NCBI GenBank assembly: GCA_002368155.1
Contig: AP018180.1
Location: forward strand, 4,797,007 to 4,861,006
Length of the DNA: 64,000 bases
Source of the DNA: Nostoc carneum NIES-2107
GTDB lineage: Bacteria > Cyanobacteriota > Cyanobacteriia > Cyanobacteriales > Nostocaceae
Direction: 5' to 3'
The notes below the pieces were generated by a model that saw only the letters and a list, made by a program, of their open reading frames with translations, was not told where the DNA came from and did no database searches. This document shows positions 9,531 to 18,600 of this stretch, one piece after another. Each line of letters opens with the position of its first letter. Position 1 is the first letter of the stretch. A program made the position numbers and the translations under genes.

Positions 9531-10358
9531 AGTATTTGTCACAATTTTAACTTCGAGCAAGCCTTGTTAGAAGTTTGAGGCTGATTTTTATCAGCTTAAT
9601 AATGCTAGATTTTTATGTACTTTCAAAAATAAAATGAAGGCAGTTAGTCACCCTAAAAACACGCTTAGCTGAAGCAATACATAGAGTCAGATGAAAAGTT
9701 AGATAGGACTAAATTTTGCTGCCTATATCCCCAATTTTTCTAAAAATTCGGGGATATAAATGCCATTGCTAACTCTAAATATGGGCTTGCATTTCAAGTA
9801 AATTGGCAACATCAAGTAGTATCAAACTGGATATTTAAAATATTTAATCACGTGTAATTTTTCTACTTAATTAGATGTTTAATTATTTCATCCCTATCCA
9901 AATAAAATCCTGAATTTTAATTTTTAGAGAATTTTAAGTAGAATCTCCCTTCCTAGAGATTGCAGCCAGACCCAGAAATTACTCAGATTTTATTACCTCA
10001 TTGCAACAAATATTTGGTACAATTGCTATCAATACTAATAATTTTAGTCAACCAACTGAGTAGATATTGGGATCGCAAATCATTTTCCAGCCTCATAAGA
10101 TACCTAAAAGCCAGCGTTAAGTACAGATAATCACTAATTGGCTAATTTTCAACTACTCTGATAGACTGGATGAGCAAATTATAGGTAAAAAAGCAATTTC
10201 CCTGAAAGTATATAAATATTTAAATAACTTCACTATCAGCTATCTGATTGCATGACAACTAGTAGCTGCTCAATTGCTTAAAACCAAATTAACAGTGATT
10301 AAATATTTAATTTCCAAGCTAACAATCTCTTGAAAACTTAAATTCCCCGGTTGATAAT
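9531..10358. other. Long AT-rich spacer with hairpins
   Basis: About 830 bases with no supported gene. After phoX there is a small hairpin at 9580-9595 (GCTGAT/ATCAGC) and a larger one at 9724-9758, where TATATCCCC pairs with GGGGATATA and the inner AATTTTT with AAAAATT. The remainder is AT-rich and should include the promoter of the next gene. Confidence 0.5.
9724..9758. repeat. 16-bp hairpin with one bulge
   Basis: TATATCCCCAATTTTT pairs with AAAAATT(C)GGGGATATA around a 2-nt loop. The stem is stable but no T-run follows on the + strand, so its role is open. Confidence 0.65.
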
Positions 10359-11948
10359 ATGACTCAGCATTTAATTTCTTCTGATACTTCATCAGAAAAT
10401 TTAGCTAATATCAAATCTGATAACTACCCACCAGCAGTAAACTCTGATGATTGGGAATTACGGATGGCTCAATTAGTTGGGTTAGAAGTAGAGTCAATAT
10501 CTCCTGAGCCGGAGGAATTATTAGAATCATCCGCTAACGTACAGCCATTACCATCTCAACCAACAGCAGAGAAAACTGAGCAATCACTATCATCAAATCC
10601 TTTTGCTAAATTAGGTGTGGTTGGTAGTGGGACTTTATTGATAGTTTTATTTGCTGGTGGGTTTTTATCACAATTGATGAGTAGTAATCAAACCCCAAAA
10701 AAGAAGATTGTTGCTCAAGAAGTTCAACCATCAGTACAACCAGAATCTAGAGAAGAGAGTTTAGCAGAAACAGTAGATACTTTAAAAACAAAATTGGCTT
10801 TAACTGAACAAGCTGTAGCTGTGAAATCAGCACAACAACAGTTAAGAAGTGGCAGAATGAGAGTAGTTGCACCAAATTCACAGCTAGATACTTCTCAATC
10901 TGAAAGAATGGTGGTGACAAGAATACCAACACCAAGGTCAACAGTTTACGTACCAAGGACAATTACAGTTGAGCGTATGGTTAGATACCCTAATTCTCAA
11001 CAACCTGTTGCTCAATCTTCATTATTACCCCAACCGTTTATTAACCAACCACCAACTCAACCATTGGTAACACCATCAGTAAATGTAACTCCAATCTCTA
11101 CACCAAACCCACTTCAAGATTGGGAAAAGATGGCAAAGTTAGGTAGCTATGGACAGGTTGCGGCTGCTGATAAATCTAATCAAAATGTCAGGACTTTAGA
11201 AGAAAATAATCATCAAGAAGAACAACAAATAAGTAATAATCAGCCTGAAAAAATACCGAATCAGTCACCTTCTGTAGTAGGTCAAGGATTACAAAAAAGT
11301 CCCAAAGCTTTAGCAATTGGTAGTCATGCTAAAGCTGTGTTGGCAACAGCTATATTTGGAGAAACAACTAAATCAAAAGATAGCGATGACAACAATATCT
11401 TTGTAGTCAGGTTAAAGGAACCCTTAAAAGCTGCAGATGGTGCGATCGCTCTTCCCGCAAATACAGAATTATTAACTGAAATCAACTCTATTTCTGAGCA
11501 AGGTTTGATTCAGCTAAACGTAGTGAAAATTATTCAGAGAAATCAAGGGCAACTTACAGAAAGAAGTTTATCAGAAAATGCACTGGTCATTCGTGCTCCC
11601 CAAGGTAAACCCTTAATCGCCAATCGATTTCCTAATAGCGGTTCCTCGATTGCTAGTATGGATTTAGGGTTATTTGTGTTAGGTGGTCTTGGTAAAGCAG
11701 CTGAGTTATCTAACCGTACTGAATCTCAAGTTGTAACTACAACTGCTGGTGGTACTATCGTCAGTAATACTAATCCTCAACGCAACATCTTAGCCGGAGT
11801 TTTAGAAGGTGGGATCAATACTGTAGTTCCCCAAATTGTTCAACGCAATCAGCAAGCAATTTCTCAAATGAGCCAACGAACCAATGTTTGGTTTTTACCT
11901 GCGGGTACAGCAATTGAAATCTATGTTAATCAAGCAATGCAATTTTAG
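10359..11948 (+). CDS. TrbI/VirB10-like membrane protein, orphan
   Basis: 529 aa. An acidic cytoplasmic head (1-80) is followed by one membrane span at about 85-107 (LGVVGSGTLLIVLFAGGF), a short coiled coil (about 130-165), a Pro/Gln/Thr-rich linker (about 190-320) and a C-terminal beta domain. That domain ends in LPAGTAIEIYVNQAMQF, very like the end of VirB10/TrbI proteins, which span the envelope in type IV secretion. No other secretion gene is nearby, so a conjugation role is not supported. More likely it is a cyanobacterial envelope protein with a VirB10-like fold. The only close rightward neighbour is a small disordered protein. Confidence 0.75.
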   Translation: MTQHLISSDTSSENLANIKSDNYPPAVNSDDWELRMAQLVGLEVESISPEPEELLESSANVQPLPSQPTAEKTEQSLSSNPFAKLGVVGSGTLLIVLFAGGFLSQLMSSNQTPKKKIVAQEVQPSVQPESREESLAETVDTLKTKLALTEQAVAVKSAQQQLRSGRMRVVAPNSQLDTSQSERMVVTRIPTPRSTVYVPRTITVERMVRYPNSQQPVAQSSLLPQPFINQPPTQPLVTPSVNVTPISTPNPLQDWEKMAKLGSYGQVAAADKSNQNVRTLEENNHQEEQQISNNQPEKIPNQSPSVVGQGLQKSPKALAIGSHAKAVLATAIFGETTKSKDSDDNNIFVVRLKEPLKAADGAIALPANTELLTEINSISEQGLIQLNVVKIIQRNQGQLTERSLSENALVIRAPQGKPLIANRFPNSGSSIASMDLGLFVLGGLGKAAELSNRTESQVVTTTAGGTIVSNTNPQRNILAGVLEGGINTVVPQIVQRNQQAISQMSQRTNVWFLPAGTAIEIYVNQAMQF

Positions 11949-12263
11949 TCATGATGCCAACTCTACAAGCAATGGCTAAAATTTCATTGGCAAAGTTACA
12001 TCTATTTTAGCTGAGGGAATTTTGCATTTTTAATTGAGTAGTCAACAATTTTCTGGTTACTTTAGGTAAAGATAAATCACAAATTTTATTTAGGCGATCG
12101 CACTATACCCTCACAGTTAAAATAAGCAATAATTAGTCAATAGCAATCTCACATATTTTTGAACTACGCAATTGCATTGAGTACAAAAGCTAAAAACCAT
12201 GCTCAACCAATTGATAATCTCTAAACTGATGTATCATAAAAAATACCTTTACAAAAATCAACA
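11949..12263. other. Spacer
   Basis: AT-rich intergenic DNA with one HIP1-like site near 12095. I see no gene, RNA or clear regulatory site. Confidence 0.4.
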
Positions 12264-12551
12264 ATGGTAGAACGCCCAATTAAGAAATCAGAACGTCAGT
12301 CCCAAGCAAATGCTGATAGTAGTTCTGAAAATTTGGATTCTGTGACCCCAAGAGAGTCCAATCCGAAAAAATCAAAACCCAGCGGTAATGGCTCATCTGG
12401 TAAAGGAAAAAAAGGATCTTTTAAAGAAGAAACTAAGCCACCGGTCAATCCTGCTCTAGTGCGTGGCCCTAAACCAGTTAAACCTAAAATTGAGCTAAAA
12501 ACCGACTCTGAAACAGAATCAGAACCTATTTCTGAAGAGTCTCAAGATTAA
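12264..12551 (+). CDS. Small disordered charged protein
   Basis: 95 residues made almost wholly of Lys, Glu, Ser, Pro and Asn, so predicted to be disordered. There is a basic patch (KPSGNGSSGKGKKGSFK) in the middle, a conserved-looking PALVRGPKPVKPK segment near 65-77 and an acidic Ser/Glu tail. No catalytic motif, signal or membrane span is visible. The ATG at 12264 opens the only plausible frame. Function unknown; binding to nucleic acid or an acidic surface is only a guess from composition. Confidence 0.65.
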   Translation: MVERPIKKSERQSQANADSSSENLDSVTPRESNPKKSKPSGNGSSGKGKKGSFKEETKPPVNPALVRGPKPVKPKIELKTDSETESEPISEESQD

Positions 12552-12953
12552 GGTATTGGTCATTACAGGTTAAATACTTAATAAGTTAAGTGCCAGGGAA
12601 GCCAGCGTGTTAGGCGGGTTTCCCAACTTGTTGCTAGTATCGCTAGGCGGAAGGCGGAAGTCAAAAGTCCAAATCTCCATATATCAAAGCTTTTAACTGT
12701 TTTAAAGGGTAGCTTTATTGACGTGACGTTGTACCAGGCTGAGGGTCTAGATAAGAAAGCGGAGTGAAACACAACATCTACAGGGTTTTTAGGCGTTGGG
12801 TTGAGGTATTAAAACCAACTTATATCTGTAGCAATTATTCTTCAAATTAGTACAATTTCTAGCTCCTGCCGATTTTGGTTTGTATGCCATATTATGCTTA
12901 ATCCTTGGGAGTTCGCTATATTGTATATATTTGGATTTTCTTGACACCGAACA
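12552..12953. other. Spacer before XRE gene
   Basis: About 400 bases with no supported gene. Short minus-strand frames here have no recognisable product. The last 60 bases are AT-rich and probably hold the promoter of the next gene. Confidence 0.4.
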
Positions 12954-13373
12954 ATGCCAGCAAGGTTGCAAATAAAAGCTGAAGATTGCTCCCCCTTAGG
13001 ACGATTCATTCTCCAATATTTGGAAGAACAGGGTATCAGTATGAACCGTCTGGCGGATTTGTCTGGTGTCCCTCAACCACGACTTAGAGGTGCTTGCTTT
13101 AAGGGAACTTGTCCTACGCCAGAAACTTTGAGGAAACTTGCGAGAGTGATGGGGAAACATCACTTAGAGCTTTATACACTTGCATACGAGGCGAGAATTG
13201 AGAAGCTACCGGAAGATGCAGATGATACTTCCCTCGATATCTTAATGCGAGATTTGTTTGAGACTGCTAGAGAGTTGCGGTTAGCGGTTCCTAAAGTCCG
13301 TCCTTCTAAAGCTAAAATCCGCAAAGCCCTACTAGAGTTAGGATTTAGTGAAGAGAATGATGAATGTGCTTAG
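12954..13373 (+). CDS. XRE-family helix-turn-helix regulator
   Basis: 139 aa. A Cro/CI-type DNA-binding domain covers about residues 15-78: LGRFILQYLEEQGIS, then NRLADLSGVPQPRLR as the helix-turn-helix, then PTPETLRKLARVMG closing the domain. The C-terminal 55 residues are helical and charged with no known ligand domain. It stands alone, so its targets cannot be read. The ATG at 12954 precedes the domain by a normal distance. Sure of the family, not of the role. Confidence 0.85.
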   Translation: MPARLQIKAEDCSPLGRFILQYLEEQGISMNRLADLSGVPQPRLRGACFKGTCPTPETLRKLARVMGKHHLELYTLAYEARIEKLPEDADDTSLDILMRDLFETARELRLAVPKVRPSKAKIRKALLELGFSEENDECA

Positions 13374-13617
13374 GGTAATTTCAAAATTCTCAATTCCAGC
13401 AGATGTATAAAATTTAGCTGTTCTTGATTTGAGAATGAGTGGCAAGATTATCAGATCTTGTCTCTATTTCCTATTACTCATTCCCTACGTTAATGCACGA
13501 ATTGCTATAGTTGATCTGAATTAAAGCCCAAGCAGCGTATGTCATATTTATATAAAATACGACAGCTGTATTTTTATATAAATACAACATACGCTTTGAT
13601 TAAGTTGTTATTTCAAC
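13374..13617. other. Convergent spacer
   Basis: This lies between the end of the XRE gene and the end of cpcG. It contains the repeat pair TTATATAAAATACGACAG / ATTTTTATATAAATAC near 13550-13590, which could fold, but no clean terminator. Confidence 0.4.
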
Positions 13618-14373
13618 TTATTTACGGCGATAGGGAACGGCTTTCTCAATATCAATGTTCTGTACTGAGAGCTGCTGAGGTGCATTACCTCTAGCGTTGA
13701 TGCTTTTCGCCATATCAAGGAAGAGAGCGGGGTTACCAGCTGTAGGCTTCTTCTCTTGGGGGGTAAAGCCACGAATGGTAGTTTGCCAAATGACTTGGGG
13801 GAAGCCCAACTTAGCACGATGGTAGGAATCGTAGCGAGGAGACTTGATGTTGAAAGGTGTTTCACCGGCTACACGACCAGGTAGTACCCGACGACGTTGG
13901 TAAGGTACGGTGTCGTAGCCAAAGGCTTGGAGGTACTCATCAGAATTTAGTAGATCGTCAACAAAGCCTTTAATACCCTTTGTTGCTACCACAATTGACC
14001 AAGCAATCTTTTCGCGCTCGTTGTATACATCGCGGCCAAGAACGCGCTGTACTGTCTGTTCAACAAAACGATAGTTGCTGTTCAGATCGTAGAAACTACG
14101 TTTGTAAGTATTAGAGAGCAACAAGCCGCGAATGAAGTCACGCACTGTGATCTGACCGTTGCGGAGTTGGGACTCTAGGAAACGCTCGCGATCGGAAGCA
14201 AATGCATGGAAGAAAATCTGACGATAAGCTGCTTCAATCAGAACATCTAAATCTGTTGCGGAAAGTATGTTGTCAGTAGAGAAAGTCCTTGGTTGCTCAT
14301 CTCCAGGAACTTCAAGACTTGCTACCCGCTGGTTTTGAGAAATAGGGGTATATTCTAAAAGAGGAATTGCCAC
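13618..14373 (-). CDS. cpcG: Phycobilisome rod-core linker CpcG
   Basis: 251 aa. [17 protein letters not shown] is the conserved N-terminus of CpcG linkers, and the PBS-linker domain fills about residues 20-190 ([45 protein letters not shown]). It attaches phycocyanin rods to the allophycocyanin core. The C-terminus is charged and has no hydrophobic anchor, so it is the core-attaching CpcG1 type rather than the membrane-anchored CpcL type. The start is GTG at 14373. It lies 286 nt downstream of cpcD on the same strand, outside any visible cpcBA operon. Confidence 0.93.
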   Translation of the reverse strand: MAIPLLEYTPISQNQRVASLEVPGDEQPRTFSTDNILSATDLDVLIEAAYRQIFFHAFASDRERFLESQLRNGQITVRDFIRGLLLSNTYKRSFYDLNSNYRFVEQTVQRVLGRDVYNEREKIAWSIVVATKGIKGFVDDLLNSDEYLQAFGYDTVPYQRRRVLPGRVAGETPFNIKSPRYDSYHRAKLGFPQVIWQTTIRGFTPQEKKPTAGNPALFLDMAKSINARGNAPQQLSVQNIDIEKAVPYRRK

Positions 14374-14659
14374 GAATACAAAATCTCCCTTTCCTTAATG
14401 AAATCTTACAAAGTTATCATAATCATAAAGGAGAAGAGGGAGAATTATTCGATTTGGTTTGATAAACATTACATAACTTAATTCATTTGTTCAGTAATGC
14501 TGAAACGCCTTGTCCAAGGGGTTTAGAGAGTCAAACAATTGATATTGGCAAGTGCCACACCACCGGGAATATAGGGAAAGTAATGGTTTTCAAACCTACC
14601 ACAATCAGCCTGCAATCAGACATTATGAGAAAACTTGGTGCAACATTTCTTTGCAATTC
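14374..14659. other. cpcD-cpcG spacer
   Basis: 286 bases between two leftward linker genes. GGGAG lies about 12 nt before the cpcG GTG. The gap is long for a tight operon and may hold a cpcG promoter. I see no clear terminator. Confidence 0.4.
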
Positions 14660-14941
14660 TTAGCGTCTACCACCACCACGGTGAGGTACTGCGCTGGGTT
14701 GAGCGATCGCTACATTTAAAGGCTCAATGTTGACAATCTTACCACCTAGACGGCTAATCCGTTTCATTTCTTGATTCATGCGATTGTAGGGGACATTGAT
14801 AAATACGCTGCCACTATGCCGAATGTCGTATTGATTGTTGTCGCTTTCGGAGGTTTGCCGCAAACCTACTACTTCGTAACGAAATACTCGGCTATTGGAT
14901 GAAGGGTTGCTACCACCATCAAGTTCAGTTTGACCTAACAT
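14660..14941 (-). CDS. cpcD: Phycobilisome small rod-capping linker, CpcD-like
   Basis: 93 aa. The CpcD-type domain runs from about residue 18 to 78: VFRYEVVGLRQ, then SGSVFINVPYNRMNQEM and ISRLGGKIVNIEPL. These proteins cap the distal end of phycocyanin rods and limit rod length. A Gly/Arg tail (RGGGRR) ends the protein. AGGAG lies about 13 nt before the ATG at 14941. It is followed by cpcG. The phycocyanin subunit genes are not in the window, so this is a separate linker locus. Confidence 0.9.
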   Translation of the reverse strand: MLGQTELDGGSNPSSNSRVFRYEVVGLRQTSESDNNQYDIRHSGSVFINVPYNRMNQEMKRISRLGGKIVNIEPLNVAIAQPSAVPHRGGGRR

Positions 14942-15134
14942 GAGTTTTACGCGCTCCTAATATATGAGTTGTTTGGCATACTACTTACTGATAAGCAAAA
15001 GGTCAAAAGAAATACTAGCAAATCGATACTATATGTTGATATCAGCCAGAAATCATGGATTTTCACCATTGCATATCTGGCTATCAAGTCAGTAGACTGT
15101 CATTAAAATGACTCCAGGATATTTTAACCAAGAA

Positions 15135-15167
15135 TATAAAAATTGCCATCCTTTAATTTGGGGATGG
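15135..15167 (-). terminator. Terminator of the 15278-16045 gene
   Basis: Read leftward: CCATCC, a 10-nt loop, GGATGG, then CAATTTTTATA. The placement just after the stop of the leftward membrane protein gene fits factor-independent termination. Confidence 0.55.
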
Positions 15168-15277
15168 TTAATTGGTAATGGCTTAAAGGGATTTTGGGAC
15201 TTTTGAACCCCAGTTCACTCAACGGAAACTTCCCTACCCCAGGGAACGCTTTCAGCAAATAGTTGCATCTTTAACCC

Positions 15278-16045
15278 CTACTCAACTTTCAATTGACTGT
15301 TAATTTTTGCAGATACAGGGATAAACAGGGGTGTTTTGCTAGATGGCGTTTCGGAGTTATCTAAGGTTTGCAAACTTGTAAAAGCTGCGTCACGAATGAT
15401 AGATTCTTCTTCCTTTGTGAGTAACAGTTGCAAACATTCCACTACATTTTGTTGCACGGAAGCATCAACGCGCTTGCGTGTGATTAATTTGGTGAGTTGC
15501 CTAATCGCATTTAAGCGCTTGAGTGGGTCTGGTTCTGTTAAGTTGTTCAACAGGCGATCAAGATAGTCTTCGTCTGTGGTGCCATAAAAATTGACGATTT
15601 GGCAGACTAATAAAATTAAGGTTAATACTGTTCCTATACCTTGGGTAATTACTCCCGCAGCTATCCAAGGACTATGGGAGTCAAACCAAATTGTAGCTGC
15701 TATGTAAGTGCTAAAAGTGGCGATTCCACCACTACTGACTGCCAATAGTAAGCGACGGTTGGGTTCGTTGAAAAACCTCTGCATTTGTGACCAGCGTTGT
15801 TGCCAGTCCCACTTTTGCATGGAGTAGACTGATAACATGATCCCAATGCCAATGCTCAAGGCTAACAGCAGCTTCCAGTTCCACAACAGCATTGCAACGA
15901 CGATTGTCAGGAATCCTAGAACGCCTCCAGGCCCAGAGAAACGCTGAAAATTTCGCTGCTTTGTGGCTCCTGTCTTAATATCTGGAAGCGACCAGTGGGA
16001 AAGCTGGTTGATAAATTGCTGCCACGAAGACGAAGCCTGTGCCAC
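15278..16045 (-). CDS. Membrane protein with helical-repeat tail
   Basis: 255 aa. Two membrane spans sit close together at about 38-75 (FLTIVVAMLLW, LLLALSIGIGIML) and two more at about 95-150 (LLLAVSSGGIATFSTYIAATI, GTVLTLILLVCQIV). The C-terminal 95 residues form an armadillo/HEAT-like helical tail (DPLKRLNAIRQLTKLI, SIIRDAAFTSLQTL). No enzyme motif is visible. It resembles conserved cyanobacterial inner- or thylakoid-membrane proteins of unknown role. It is upstream of the cpc linker genes on the same strand but with a terminator between. Confidence 0.75.
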   Translation of the reverse strand: MAQASSSWQQFINQLSHWSLPDIKTGATKQRNFQRFSGPGGVLGFLTIVVAMLLWNWKLLLALSIGIGIMLSVYSMQKWDWQQRWSQMQRFFNEPNRRLLLAVSSGGIATFSTYIAATIWFDSHSPWIAAGVITQGIGTVLTLILLVCQIVNFYGTTDEDYLDRLLNNLTEPDPLKRLNAIRQLTKLITRKRVDASVQQNVVECLQLLLTKEEESIIRDAAFTSLQTLDNSETPSSKTPLFIPVSAKINSQLKVE

Positions 16046-16375
16046 GGTGTTTACCTACTAAAATTACAAGATTGTTTAGTTTATAAGTTGTACCCCAAAT
16101 TAGGGAAGGATGTAGACACCCAATCTCTTGAAGGCATAGCTATTAGTTAAGTTTATAGTTTGATAAACTCCAATGCTGATGCCAGAAGCGTGGGTTTCTC
16201 CAGGTTAAGGGCTGACCAAAAACTCAAATAAAGGGTGAGATTTTATACTCCGCCCTGAATGTTCGGTGATTTTCCATTTACCTGAGGCTGAATTGAGAAT
16301 CAACAATACCCTATTAAGAATACCTGAACTTCGGTAAAACAGAGTGATTTAGTTATGGAGTTTTGAAGACTGTAT
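16046..16375. other. Spacer
   Basis: About 330 bases between two leftward genes. No gene, repeat or clear signal seen. Confidence 0.4.
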
Positions 16376-16960
16376 TTAAGCACAAAAACGAAAGTTATCT
16401 AGGGTGAATAAGCCATTAAAAACGCTGAAGGTCACCGAATAAATTTCCGTCGCGGCTACGGATAATTGAGCGTTGGGGGTAATCGCGGAGTCAGAGTTAG
16501 CTAGATTCGCAACGGGTAGCACTGTTTGGGCGATAAGTTGGCGATCGCATCCGTAAGCTGAAAGTACTAATCGCTGTGAACTGGTTACCAAGGCGCTGAT
16601 TTGCTTCACAGGACGTAAAAAAGTGACTTCTAACAATTCAGTTTGAGGCGATCCCATCAATACTATCGAGCCTGAGTGGGTGGGGAAGGCTGGATTTGAT
16701 GGTTGAATTGCTAGACATTCATGAAAAATTACGCCCAAGGACTCATATTGGCGCTCTACTGGTTCAAAACATTTTAAGTCTTCAAAGTTTAAACAGATAC
16801 AGTTATGTAAATTTTCCTGCGTAGTATCCGCTACTGCTTCGACTTGACCCTGCCATTCGGAAGCTAACACTTGGTTCTGAAGATGAAAGTTCTCCAGGTT
16901 CAATCCAGTGTCTTTAAACCTCGGAATTATATCTGATTGAAGAATAGCCTCCTTAACCAT
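16376..16960 (-). CDS. Hypothetical beta-rich protein
   Basis: I do not recognise a named family with certainty. The 194 residues have no signal peptide. From about residue 50 the pattern LNFEDLKCFEPV ... YESLGVIFHE ... GSIVLMG ... EVTFLRPVKQISAL ... FTLDNFRFC resembles the beta-sandwich domains, often in exported cyanobacterial proteins, that end in a FxLDNFxF strand. Binding of a carbohydrate or surface ligand is a guess. Start is the ATG at 16960. It stands alone. Confidence 0.65.
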   Translation of the reverse strand: MVKEAILQSDIIPRFKDTGLNLENFHLQNQVLASEWQGQVEAVADTTQENLHNCICLNFEDLKCFEPVERQYESLGVIFHECLAIQPSNPAFPTHSGSIVLMGSPQTELLEVTFLRPVKQISALVTSSQRLVLSAYGCDRQLIAQTVLPVANLANSDSAITPNAQLSVAATEIYSVTFSVFNGLFTLDNFRFCA

Positions 16961-17520
16961 GACTCCCCACTTTACAGTTACTTATAGAAAATTAATTTAG
17001 TAATTTCATCAACATCTATTGTTTCTAAGTACAAAACTAGAATTAATAGTGGTTTTGGATGAGCGTTTTGACGCTCTGATTTATCCGTAATCTTTCTGAT
17101 AGATTACCATACAAAATTCTTACGAGAATTCTGATCTCAGTTATCTTATCTACAGACTCAAATCCTTATATGGCGGTAAATACCAGGAAAAACTCCGGCA
17201 ATACTTGTGTAAAAAAAACACAATATCTTTACAGACAATAGAGCAATTTTACATCTACTTAATCTGACGTTAGTATGAAGTCTCAGAATAGTAGATTCAC
17301 TGATAATAGTAGGGAGTTTACAGCCAACAGGTAAAACAAAGTTGCGCTCTGAGATAGATGTTAGGGGATCGAGGAATCAAAGAGCAATGAACAGCAGAAT
17401 TTCAGTTCATTACATATTGATTTCTAGATCCTATATCTGAAGACAACTTAGTATAAATACTCTATAGAGACCTGGCTGTCATCTAGACCAAGCAAACACA
17501 ACAATGAATAAAATATACTT
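16961..17520. other. Divergent promoter spacer
   Basis: About 560 AT-rich bases between a leftward and a rightward gene. TTGTGT and ACACAA flank an A-run at 17205-17223, a symmetric site that might bind a dimeric regulator but matches no motif I know. No RNA gene seen. Confidence 0.4.
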
Positions 17521-18417
17521 ATGTTTCAACCACTAGGATTTGAGCAACGTTCGATTATTACCTCACTCGGTAGGATAGTGTACTATACAAACACTGGTTT
17601 CCTTTGGCAGGATGATTTGACTGCAAAGAATGAAAAAGAAACTTTGTTGTTTCTTCATGGCTTTGGTGGTGGATCTTCTGCTTATGAGTGGTCAAAAGTA
17701 TACCCGGCTTTTGCGAGTGAGTACCGAGTAATCGCACCAGACTTACTCGGTTGGGGTAGATCTGAGCATTTAGCGCGCAATTATCAGATTGGAGATTATT
17801 TGAACACAATTACGGAGTTTATCCAGCAGACTTGTACGGAACCTGTGACTGTCATCGCCTCTTCCCTCACAGCGGCGATGACAATTCGAGTTGCGATCGC
17901 TCATCCTGATTTATTCAAGTCGCTGATTCTCACGACTCCCGCCGGACTTGCTGATTTTGGCGAAGATTACTCTCGCAGTTTCTTTGCTCAGTTAGTTAGC
18001 ATTCCTGTATTTGACCGCTTGCTGTACAGTACAGGAGTAGCTACCAGCAACGGTATTCGCAGTTTTTTAGAGCAAAGACAATTTGCCCAACCTAACCGGG
18101 TATATCAAGAAATAGTTGATGCTTATCTGCAATCGGCACAGCAACCTAATGCTGAATATGCAGCGCTATCTTTTGTCCGTGGCGATTTGTGCTTTGATTT
18201 ATCGCTATTTATTGACCAGCTAATCACCCCGACAGCGATTATTTGGGGACAAAAATCACAATTTACTGGGCCAGAAATTGGTCATCGCCTTGCTGAGATG
18301 AATCCCCAAGCCATCAAATTTTTTCAACCACTAGAAGATGTGGGGTTAACACCACAGCTAGAACTACCAGCAGTAACTATTGGGTTAATTCGCCGCTTTT
18401 TAGCTTTATTGAATTAA
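17521..18417 (+). CDS. Alpha/beta hydrolase-fold protein, catalytic residues partly missing
   Basis: 298 aa with the fold's landmarks: LLFLHGFGGGS (oxyanion loop, about 41-51), YRVIAPDLLGWGRS, and the elbow VIASSLTAA where a Ser would be the nucleophile. The usual acid position (WGxxD) reads WGQKSQF, and the usual His position near the end reads DVGLTPQLELP, so Asp and His of the triad are replaced. It is therefore a degenerate member that may bind rather than hydrolyse, or use other residues. It resembles a conserved cyanobacterial/plastid lineage of the fold. An IS630 element sits 180 nt downstream. Confidence 0.8.
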   Translation: MFQPLGFEQRSIITSLGRIVYYTNTGFLWQDDLTAKNEKETLLFLHGFGGGSSAYEWSKVYPAFASEYRVIAPDLLGWGRSEHLARNYQIGDYLNTITEFIQQTCTEPVTVIASSLTAAMTIRVAIAHPDLFKSLILTTPAGLADFGEDYSRSFFAQLVSIPVFDRLLYSTGVATSNGIRSFLEQRQFAQPNRVYQEIVDAYLQSAQQPNAEYAALSFVRGDLCFDLSLFIDQLITPTAIIWGQKSQFTGPEIGHRLAEMNPQAIKFFQPLEDVGLTPQLELPAVTIGLIRRFLALLN

Positions 18418-18450
18418 TCAAAGTCAACAGCCAATCAGAAAGAAGCTGAT

Positions 18451-18473
18451 GATTTAGTAACTCTTACTAAATC
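18451..18473 (+). terminator. Perfect 10-bp hairpin after the hydrolase gene
   Basis: GATTTAGTAA and TTACTAAATC enclose a 3-nt loop, 34 nt after the stop. There is no T-run, so it may be an mRNA 3' stabiliser rather than a terminator. Confidence 0.5.
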
Positions 18474-18600
18474 TCAACTTCATATCAATAAAGAGGTCGT
18501 CCGACACAATTATCTAACTACGATTAAAGAAAAATTTGCCAAAACTTTATAAAAAATTAATTCTTTCTTTAAAATGATGTGCTTGTCAATCGCTATTATA

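Noticed and set aside
10359-11948. A conjugation or type IV secretion locus around the VirB10-like gene
   Set aside because: No ATPase, relaxase, VirB4, VirB8 or VirB9-like gene lies within the window.
17205-17223. TTGTGT-A7-ACACAA as a CRP-type site
   Set aside because: The half-sites and spacing do not fit TGTGA-N6-TCACA; it is mainly an A-tract with chance symmetry.
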